Shown in pieces: positions 7,201 through 11,908 of a stretch of DNA of 11,908 nucleotides. The notes under the pieces were generated by a model, which was given only the letters and a program-made list of their open reading frames with translations, was not told the DNA's origin and did no database searches. A program made the position numbers and the translations under genes. The DNA lies in assembly GCA_021785115.1 (NCBI GenBank), contig JAJYGO010000181.1, forward strand, positions 1-11,908, read 5' to 3'. Within the stretch, counting starts at the first letter, position 1; every line of letters begins with the position of its first letter. Source of the stretch: Chloroflexota bacterium (GTDB lineage: Bacteria > Chloroflexota > Limnocylindria > Limnocylindrales > CSP1-4).

Positions 7201-7983
7201 CTCCTCCGCGCCGTGGAAGCGCAGCCAGAGCGCCCGCTCCTCCTCGCTGAGCACGTCGAGCGTGAGGGCCAGGCGGCCGCCGAAGCGCCCGGCGAGGAGC
7301 ATCGCCCAGCGCTCGCGGATGTAGCGGAGCTGCCCCGACAGCGAATCCGGCGAGGCGAGCGCGGGGCTGCGCAGCATCCCGATCAGGGCCTGGTGCTCCG
7401 GGCCGAACGGAGGCTGCGTGGCGAAGAACGCGCCGAGCGCCTCGATCACCTCGACGTAGGCGCATTCACCGGCCAGCGCCCGGTCGTCGAACAGCTCCCG
7501 GAACGGGGCGAACGCCGGGTTGACGTTGGCCAGCCAGAGCTGGGCGAGCTCCTCGAGTGCCACCTGCCGGTTCGGCATCCCGTCGGTCGTCCCCGCCAGC
7601 CAGCGCTCGGCGTCGACGTCGCCGCGGTAGACGGCCACCGGCGGGTAGCGGCGCACGAACGCGGCCAGCGTCGCGGAGACGTGCTCCGGCCCCAGCCGGG
7701 CATCGAGGGCGGCGAGGGCGTCGGCCAGGACCGCCGGCCCGCGCTGTTCCCGGTACAGCGCCGCCACGTGGTGGAGGATCTCGTCGATGAGGCCCATCGC
7801 GTTGAGCTGGCCGGGCTGCGCGGCCTGCTCCGGGTGGTGCGCCGCGTCGCGGCCCGCGTTGAGCCGCTTCGCGAGGTCGCGGGTCGCGCGGAAGTCGGGG
7901 AGGATGACGTTGCCCGTGATCGTGAACAGCGCGTCGTCGAGCCGGTAGCGGTCGCGCGCCTCGCGGGACACGTGGAACTCCAT
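4219..7983 (-). CDS. Long GH13 alpha-amylase-family protein with extra N- and C-terminal domains
   Basis: A 1254-residue protein with no signal peptide or membrane helix, so probably cytoplasmic and acting on an alpha-glucan such as glycogen or maltodextrin. Substrate and exact reaction cannot be told. Residues 1-310 are an extra, mostly helical region. The GH13 barrel spans about 325-720: region I DMVPNH (D403, N407, H408); region II RFDAAMTLAK (R521, nucleophile D523, K530); region III LLLAEAFW (acid/base E588); region IV FMNNPDE (N647, P648, D649). The triad D523/E588/D649 is intact, but the region IV His is Pro. A beta-rich segment (about 725-850) follows, then 400 residues of helical sequence with two low-complexity linkers (about 966-1005 and 1108-1155). 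Related long proteins are annotated only as alpha-amylase family in Bacteroidota and Chloroflexota (from memory). The start MEFHVSREARD has no Shine-Dalgarno but a -10-like box eight bases upstream. UPF0182 lies 69 bases upstream on the same strand. Confidence 0.9.
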   Translation of the reverse strand: MEFHVSREARDRYRLDDALFTITGNVILPDFRATRDLAKRLNAGRDAAHHPEQAAQPGQLNAMGLIDEILHHVAALYREQRGPAVLADALAALDARLGPEHVSATLAAFVRRYPPVAVYRGDVDAERWLAGTTDGMPNRQVALEELAQLWLANVNPAFAPFRELFDDRALAGECAYVEVIEALGAFFATQPPFGPEHQALIGMLRSPALASPDSLSGQLRYIRERWAMLLAGRFGGRLALTLDVLSEEERALWLRFHGAEEAAALARGGRVGVYQFGAEELEPERFSMDRDWMPRLVLMAKSTYVWLDQLATQYRREVRRLDEVPDEELDRLARSGFTGLWLIGLWERSRASERIKKLRGNPDAVASAYSLRDYRIADDLGGEGAYADLRDRAWRRGIRLASDMVPNHMGIDSGWVMEHPDWFLSLDDPPYPAYSFGGPDLSDDPGVGIWIEDHYYDNSDAAVVFRREDRGSGRNRFVYHGNDGTGMPWNDTAQLDYLNPEVREAVIRTILAVARRFPVIRFDAAMTLAKKHYQRLWFPEPGSGGAIPSRAEHGITREEFDRRMPVEFWREVVDRVAAEAPDTLLLAEAFWLMEGYFVRTLGMHRVYNSAFMNMLRDEENANYRSVMRNTLEFDPEILKRYVNFMNNPDERTAVDQFGTGDKYFGIATLMATMPGLPMFGHGQVEGYAERYGMEFHRAYWDERPNEWLVSRHEREIFPLLHRRHLFADVRDFLLYDLVDPGGNVNEDVFAYSNRSGGERTLVVYHNRYAEARGWIRESVGYAVKGPGDEKTIVRRTLGEGLGLTNDERHFCVFRDQRSGLEYLRPSRELCEHGMYVELGAYQCHVFVDVREVADDVGLYGDLSRQLGGAGVPNLDAALRDLVMRPVQEPVAALVSGDVLRRLLAARADAAEPDRAPMPQTLLDEVEGRARIALEAAARVAGGWEDAGAIAAGIRRSLEVVLGLPGLGTGAPGGPVAAETSAVESGLESGSAGPPSPAAGTGEREAAPWWRGTFLAAATRLREDFPDDLSTWAILLDRALFAPFGRVSGAEGAGERARAWIDEWNLAPLIADGLRDLGLDEPAVGRALDTLRVVVGLPDPVSTGALAAAGRAWAAGAGSAGASSASDGSAGAGGADASSPEGESPEASRPPVGGPGGEEVREVVRRRARQWAGDAAFARFLGVNRYGGVTWYDRDAFDRLVRWSFLLDVVALRVAEADDRAFAAAVAAAYRAARDLDALSDEGGYRVDRLLELAD
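4592..4635. repeat. 14-base direct repeat, 30-base period, in the GH13 low-complexity linker
   Basis: GCGCCAGCCGAGCC occurs at 4592-4605 and again at 4622-4635. It encodes part of the Gly/Ala/Ser-rich linker at about residues 1117-1131 of the GH13 protein. This looks like local duplication in a tolerant linker, not a mobile element. Confidence 0.6.
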
Positions 7984-7991
7984 CGCGGCCG

Positions 7992-7997
7992 AGGATA
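7992..7997 (-). promoter_or_regulatory. Candidate -10 box (TATCCT) for a leaderless GH13 transcript
   Basis: On the minus strand TGC-TATCCT is an extended -10 pattern (TGn plus TANNNT) ending eight bases before the GH13 ATG. Transcription would start at or next to the A of ATG. No Shine-Dalgarno is present, which agrees with a leaderless mRNA. No clear -35 is visible. Confidence 0.45.
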
Positions 7998-8032
7998 GCA
8001 GGCCGCCCCGCGCGCACCGTCCTCGTTCGCCC

Positions 8033-8053
8033 GCGGCACCGCGGACGTGCCGC
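8033..8053 (-). terminator. Hairpin directly after the UPF0182 stop, possible T-less terminator
   Basis: GCGGCAC and GTGCCGC form perfect seven-pair arms around a seven-base loop. The hairpin begins at the last base of the TAG stop (8055-8053, minus strand) and lies wholly in the gap before GH13. No T-run follows, so it would be a weak or atypical intrinsic terminator, or an mRNA 3' end stabiliser. Confidence 0.4.
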
Positions 8054-11000
8054 TACGGCGTTCCGGACGGCAGCGGGCCGGCCCCCGTCAGCACCGAGAG
8101 CTGCGAGAGCGCCTGCTTCACCAGCTGCATCTCCTGGCCGTAGCGCGCGAAGTCACCGGCGCGCAGTGCCGCCTGCGCGGCCTCGAAGTGCGCGTTCGCG
8201 TACGCCACGAGCGACTGCACGCCGGCGGGCAGGGACGGCGCGGGGCCCGCGGATGCCGGCGCGGACGGCGAGGCGGCAGGCCCCGGCGAGGCGCCTGGCC
8301 CCGGCGAGGCCGGTGGCGAGGGGCTGGGGCCCGTCCCGCCGCCCGGCGTCCCGCCGGCCGTCCCCGTGGAGGGAGCCGCCATCAGCGCGTTCAGGGCATC
8401 CGTCAGCGTCGCGCCCCAGGCGACCCGGGTGGGCGAGGCCACGACGATCCGCTGGAACTCGGGGAACTGCGTGCTGGTCGACTGGAGGTAGATCGGCTCG
8501 AGGTAGAGCAGCGACTGCTGGATCGGCACCACGATCAGGTTGCCCCGCACCACCGTCGAACCGGACTGGTTCCACAGCGTGATCTGGGAGCTGATCGTCG
8601 GGTCCTGGTCGATCCGTGCCTCGATCTGGCTGGGCCCCTGGATCGTCACGTCCTTGGGGAACGCGTAGACGATCACCTTGCCGTAGTTCGCGCCGTCCAT
8701 GCGCGCCGCGATCCACGCGATCATGTTCGGGCGGCTGCTCGGCACCATGGGCTGCAGCAGGAGGAACTCCGGCGCCGGCGCCCCCGGCATGCGCATCTCG
8801 ACGTAGTAGGCCTCGAGCGGCAGCTGCTGCGTGCTGGTGGGCTGCTGCGGCACCGTCCAGACGTCCGTCTGCTGGTAGAAGGTGGTGGGATCCGTGACGT
8901 GGTAGGTGGCGTACATCCGCGTCTGGACGTCGAAGTAGTCCTCCGGATAGCGGAGGTGCGCCTTCAGCCAGGCGGGCATCCCGGATTGCGGACGGAACAT
9001 GCCCGGGAAGATCCGCTCCCAGTCGCGGATGATCGGGTCGGACGGATCGGAGACGTAGAGCGTGGTCGTGCCGTCGTAGGCGTCCATCACGATCTTCACG
9101 CTGTTGCGGACGTAGTCGAGGGGCGCGTTCGCGAGCCCGCTGCCGGTCGGGAGGGTGCTGGGGTCGACCGGCTGCGCGTTCGGGAAGTCCGGGCTCGTCG
9201 TGTAGGCGTCCTGCACGTAGACCAGCCGTCCCGTGCTGGTGACCACCAGGTACGGGTCCTTGTCGAACTGCAGGAACGGGGCGATCAGGGGCAGGCGATC
9301 CGCCAGCGCCCGGTTCATCAGCAGCTGGCTGCGCGCCGTGACCTGGTCGCTGATCAGCAGGTTGAAGTCGCGGAAGCGGAGCGCGAAGAGCGCCCGCGCG
9401 ATCGGCGATCCGATCCCGATCCCGGTCGTTCCCTGCCAGGTCGTGTACGCCTGCTGGCCTCCGCCGGTCGAGGTGCCCGACGTCAGCGGGTAGTCGAACT
9501 CCGGCGAGGCGGCGTCGACCACCACCCAGCCGTTCTGCTTCTCCCCGAAGTAGATGCGCGGCTGCGTGATCGTGGGCGCCCCGCCCGACGACACCGGCGG
9601 GATGTTGTTGATCAGGAGTTGCGGCAGACCCTCCGCGGTCACCTCGTTGACCGGGGCCATGACCGCGCCGATCCCGTGGGTGTACGTGATGTGCTGGTTG
9701 ACCCACGTCTGCGCGGACGGGACGTTCTCGGGCGCGATCTCGCGTGCCGAGATCCACACCTGGCGCTGCTGCCCGTCGATCTCGTAGCGATCCGCATCGA
9801 CGTCGACGAAGTCGTAGTACTGGCGCACGGTCTGCAGCTGGTTGAGCGTCAGCGCGAGCGGCCGGTAGTCCCAGAGCCTGGCGTTCGCGAAGGTCGACTG
9901 GTCGGCCTGGATGGCAGCCTGGGTGAGCTCCCCCGATCCCTGGTAGGACTGCTCGGGCCACTGGTCGAGGCCGTACGCCAGGCGCGTCATGCGGATGTTG
10001 TTCGCGATGTAGTGCGACTCGACCGCGAGCTGGTTGGGCTCGACCGTGAGCCGCTGCACGGCCGCCGGGAAGATCCCGAGCAGCACGACCCACAGGACCA
10101 GCCAGGCGCCGATCGCGGCGATCGGCGGCCAGCGCCGATGCTGGAAGGCCGAGGCGACGAGGACCACGGCGGCGAGCACCGCCACCACGGAGAGGATGTC
10201 GAGCGCCGGGAATCGCGCGGCCTGGTCGGTGTAGCTCACGCCGGTCGCCACGCCCTGCGTGCTGTGCGTGAGGTCGAGCCGGTCGAGCTGGTAGCCCGCG
10301 GCCGCGGCCACGAGCCAGAGCGCGCCCAGGACCGCGAGGTGGATGCGCGCGCCGCGCCCCGGGAGCAGGTGGTCGCGCGTCGCCCCCGCCAGGTGGCGCG
10401 CCGCCGCCACGAGGATGGCCATCGCGAGGATCCCGCCGATGAGGCCCTGCACCAGGCGCAGGAACGGCAGGTCGAACAGGAAGAACGAGATGTCCAGCCC
10501 GAAGACGGGGTCCGTCACCGGCTGGCCGGAGGTCGCGTAGGGCACGCGGTCGATCCACAGCAGCACGGTCTGCCACGCGCCCGCGGCGACGCCGCCCGCC
10601 GTCAGCGCGGCGATGGCCGCCACGACGGCCAGGACCCACGACGCGAGCGGGGTGAGGTCGGGCAGCTCGATCGGCTCGCCGCCGACGACGATGGGCTCGC
10701 CCGGCCCGAACGGACCGAAGACGCGCGGCCCGCCAGGGCGGTACCGGGAGGCCTCGTTGAGCCGCTCCCAGACGGCACGGAACGAGCCCCCGCCGCGCGC
10801 CGGAGGCGGAGCGAGACGCGCCGCGAGCCAGAGATTCAGCAGCAGGAAGGCCAGCGCGACGGCGAAGACGCCGAGGAACAGGCCCAGCCGCGCCCACAGC
10901 GGCGTCCAGAGGACCTGCGCGTAGCCGACGCTCTGGTACCACATCGCGTCGGTGACGAGGTCCACGACCGAGCCGCCCGCGATGAGGACGACGAGAACCC

Positions 11001-11130
11001 CGACGACCACGATCGCCAGGATCCAGGTCGCCCCAGCGCGCGGCAGCCCGCGCCGGGGTCGCAGCGGACGAGGCCGATCGCCGCCGGGCCCCGCCCGGCG
11101 CCCGGATCCCCCTCCCTCGCGTCCGTCCAT
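8053..11130 (-). CDS. UPF0182 family large membrane protein
   Basis: A 1025-residue protein of the UPF0182 (COG1615) family, widespread in actinobacteria, cyanobacteria and some Chloroflexota; its function is unknown. An Arg/Gly-rich cytoplasmic N-terminus (1-32) is followed by seven predicted helices at about 34-58, 78-106, 163-186, 222-246, 262-281, 309-329 and 335-358. The large remainder should lie outside the membrane. Family-like segments are VEPNQLAVESHYIANNI (363-379), YTHGIGAVMAPVNE (483-496), RDFNLLISDQV (587-597), YVRNSVKIVMDAYDG (673-687) and RYPEDYF (727-733). A Ser/Pro/Gly linker at about 921-967 leads to a helical C-terminal segment (970-1014, with RAGDFARYGQEM), also seen in relatives. 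Length is normal for the family. ATG at 11130 has no Shine-Dalgarno, but a TAGACT box ends nine bases upstream. It is divergent from lhgO by 36 bases and lies upstream of GH13 on the same strand. No motif reveals an enzyme activity. Confidence 0.93.
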   Translation of the reverse strand: MDGREGGGSGRRAGPGGDRPRPLRPRRGLPRAGATWILAIVVVGVLVVLIAGGSVVDLVTDAMWYQSVGYAQVLWTPLWARLGLFLGVFAVALAFLLLNLWLAARLAPPPARGGGSFRAVWERLNEASRYRPGGPRVFGPFGPGEPIVVGGEPIELPDLTPLASWVLAVVAAIAALTAGGVAAGAWQTVLLWIDRVPYATSGQPVTDPVFGLDISFFLFDLPFLRLVQGLIGGILAMAILVAAARHLAGATRDHLLPGRGARIHLAVLGALWLVAAAAGYQLDRLDLTHSTQGVATGVSYTDQAARFPALDILSVVAVLAAVVLVASAFQHRRWPPIAAIGAWLVLWVVLLGIFPAAVQRLTVEPNQLAVESHYIANNIRMTRLAYGLDQWPEQSYQGSGELTQAAIQADQSTFANARLWDYRPLALTLNQLQTVRQYYDFVDVDADRYEIDGQQRQVWISAREIAPENVPSAQTWVNQHITYTHGIGAVMAPVNEVTAEGLPQLLINNIPPVSSGGAPTITQPRIYFGEKQNGWVVVDAASPEFDYPLTSGTSTGGGQQAYTTWQGTTGIGIGSPIARALFALRFRDFNLLISDQVTARSQLLMNRALADRLPLIAPFLQFDKDPYLVVTSTGRLVYVQDAYTTSPDFPNAQPVDPSTLPTGSGLANAPLDYVRNSVKIVMDAYDGTTTLYVSDPSDPIIRDWERIFPGMFRPQSGMPAWLKAHLRYPEDYFDVQTRMYATYHVTDPTTFYQQTDVWTVPQQPTSTQQLPLEAYYVEMRMPGAPAPEFLLLQPMVPSSRPNMIAWIAARMDGANYGKVIVYAFPKDVTIQGPSQIEARIDQDPTISSQITLWNQSGSTVVRGNLIVVPIQQSLLYLEPIYLQSTSTQFPEFQRIVVASPTRVAWGATLTDALNALMAAPSTGTAGGTPGGGTGPSPSPPASPGPGASPGPAASPSAPASAGPAPSLPAGVQSLVAYANAHFEAAQAALRAGDFARYGQEMQLVKQALSQLSVLTGAGPLPSGTP
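8279..8310. repeat. 14-base direct repeat, 18-base period, in the UPF0182 linker
   Basis: GGCCCCGGCGAGGC occurs at 8279-8292 and 8297-8310, encoding the SPGPGA/SPGPAA repeats of the linker near residue 945. A likely product of local slippage. Confidence 0.6.
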
Positions 11131-11139
11131 GTGGCGGCG

Positions 11140-11145
11140 AGTCTA
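11140..11145 (-). promoter_or_regulatory. Candidate -10 box (TAGACT) for UPF0182
   Basis: TAGACT (TANNNT, four of six matches to TATAAT) ends nine bases before the UPF0182 ATG and would give a leader of only one to three bases. No Shine-Dalgarno is visible for this gene. It lies eight bases from the opposed box for lhgO. Confidence 0.35.
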
Positions 11146-11153
11146 CGCCGCGC

Positions 11154-11159
11154 TATCGT
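11154..11159 (+). promoter_or_regulatory. Candidate -10 box (TATCGT) for a leaderless lhgO transcript
   Basis: TATCGT ends seven bases before the ATG at 11167, the spacing expected if transcription starts at the start codon. It shares the octamer pattern GCTATCnT with the box ahead of GH13. No Shine-Dalgarno and no clear -35 are seen. Confidence 0.4.
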
Positions 11160-11166
11160 TGCCCGG

Positions 11167-11908
11167 ATGACCGATCGATACGACGTGGTGGTGATCGGCG
11201 GCGGGATCGTCGGCCTCGCGACCGCCCACGCGCTCCTCTCGAGCGCACCGGATGCCCGCCTGATCGTTCTCGAGAAGGAGGCTCGTCTCGCCGCGCACCA
11301 GACCGGTCACAACAGCGGCGTGATCCACTCCGGGCTGTACTACCAGCCGGGCTCGCTCAAGGCCAGGCTCTGCCGCGAGGGCAGGGTCGAGGCCGAACGG
11401 TTCGCAGAGGCGCACGGGGTGCCGTGGCGGCGGACGGGCAAGCTCGTGGTCGCGGTCCGCCCGCGGGAGATCCCGCGCCTCGTCGCGCTGCGCGACCGGG
11501 GGATCGCCAACGGGCTGCAGGGTCTCGAGGAGGCTGGCCCGGGGCGAATCCGCGAGATCGAGCCGCACGTGGTCGGCCTGCGGGCGCTGTGGGTGCCCGA
11601 GACCGGGATCACCGACTTCGAGCGATTCGCGCTCGCCCTGGCCGGGGAGATCGAGCGCGCCGGCGGGACGATCGCGACGGGTCGGCGGGTGGCGGGGCTG
11701 CGACGCGTCGCGGCGTCGAACGGCCCGGGCAGGGAGTGGCTCGTCTCGACACCGACCGGTGCGTACCTGGCGGGCGGCGTGGTGGCCTGCGCGGGGCTGC
11801 ACTCGGACCGGGTCGCCCGGATGACCGGGCACGAGGACGGCGAGCGAATCGTCCCGTTCCGCGGCGACTACTACCACCTCCGGCCCGCCGCCCGGCACCT
11901 GGTCCGCG
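11167..11908 (+). CDS. lhgO: L-2-hydroxyglutarate oxidase, N-terminal part (cut by the window edge)
   Basis: The first 247 residues of an FAD-dependent oxidase that converts L-2-hydroxyglutarate to 2-oxoglutarate, usually at the membrane with electrons passed onward. The protein starts MTDRYDVVVIGGGIVGLATA: the FAD-binding GxGxxG (GGGIVG, 11-16) and the ribose-binding acidic residue E36 (VLEKE) are present. The family hallmark QTGHNSGVIHSGLYY (45-59) followed by PGSLKA is the main reason to call LhgO and not another member of the DAO/GlpD superfamily. A PFRGDYYHLRP segment near residue 230 also fits. No stop occurs before the window ends; relatives have about 400 residues, so roughly the last third is missing. 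ATG at 11167 is the natural start, since the FAD motif begins ten residues later. The gene is divergent from UPF0182. Repairing the dead-end metabolite L-2-hydroxyglutarate is the known family role; activity here is inferred. Confidence 0.88.
   Translation, partial: MTDRYDVVVIGGGIVGLATAHALLSSAPDARLIVLEKEARLAAHQTGHNSGVIHSGLYYQPGSLKARLCREGRVEAERFAEAHGVPWRRTGKLVVAVRPREIPRLVALRDRGIANGLQGLEEAGPGRIREIEPHVVGLRALWVPETGITDFERFALALAGEIERAGGTIATGRRVAGLRRVAASNGPGREWLVSTPTGAYLAGGVVACAGLHSDRVARMTGHEDGERIVPFRGDYYHLRPAARHLVR

Noticed and set aside
6727..7998. Plus-strand open frame of 423 codons opposite the GH13 gene
   Set aside because: Antisense shadow; the minus strand carries the GH13 catalytic motifs across this stretch.
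8153..10942. Minus-strand open frame of 929 codons inside UPF0182
   Set aside because: Arg/Pro/Ala-rich off-frame reading of the UPF0182 gene, with no recognisable motif.

Overview
The window is very GC-rich (about 70% by eye). It carries six protein-coding genes, no RNA genes, no insertion sequence and no CRISPR array. An SCO1664-family kinase-like protein, a UPF0182 giant membrane protein, a class A penicillin-binding protein (PBP) with an NPG variant in its glycosyltransferase motif, and probable leaderless starts together suggest a high-GC Gram-positive-like lineage. Either an actinobacterium or a Chloroflexota member of the Limnocylindria type fits. I lean to the latter, but the sequence alone does not settle it.

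Layout, left to right: (1) 64-816 (+), SCO1664-family kinase-like protein, possibly starting before the window. (2) 832-1284 (-), a small three-helix membrane protein resembling DUF5658, convergent with gene 1. (3) 1285-1638, a 354-base divergent gap holding inverted repeats, a possible promoter, a short upstream reading frame and a hairpin just before the ribosome binding site of the next gene. (4) 1639-4179 (+), a bifunctional class A PBP. (5) 4219-7983 (-), a 1254-residue cytoplasmic GH13 protein with large extra domains at both ends, convergent with the PBP gene. (6) 8053-11130 (-), a UPF0182 membrane protein. (7) 11167-11908 (+), the first 247 residues of an L-2-hydroxyglutarate oxidase, cut by the window edge and divergent from UPF0182 across only 36 bases.

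The genes do not form one pathway. The PBP builds peptidoglycan outside the membrane, GH13 acts on alpha-glucans in the cytoplasm, LhgO returns L-2-hydroxyglutarate to 2-oxoglutarate, and three proteins have no known function. Strand alternates so often that most genes must be transcribed singly. Only UPF0182 and GH13 could share a transcript, and a hairpin plus a -10-like box between them argues for separate control.

The most interesting points are these. The GH13 protein has Pro in place of the usual His of conserved region IV (NPD instead of NHD). Three genes without a Shine-Dalgarno have a TANNNT box ending 7-9 bases before ATG, which suggests leaderless mRNAs. A 15-codon frame overlaps the PBP start as ATGA, with a hairpin abutting the ribosome binding site. 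I saw no convincing new defence, mobile or RNA-based system.
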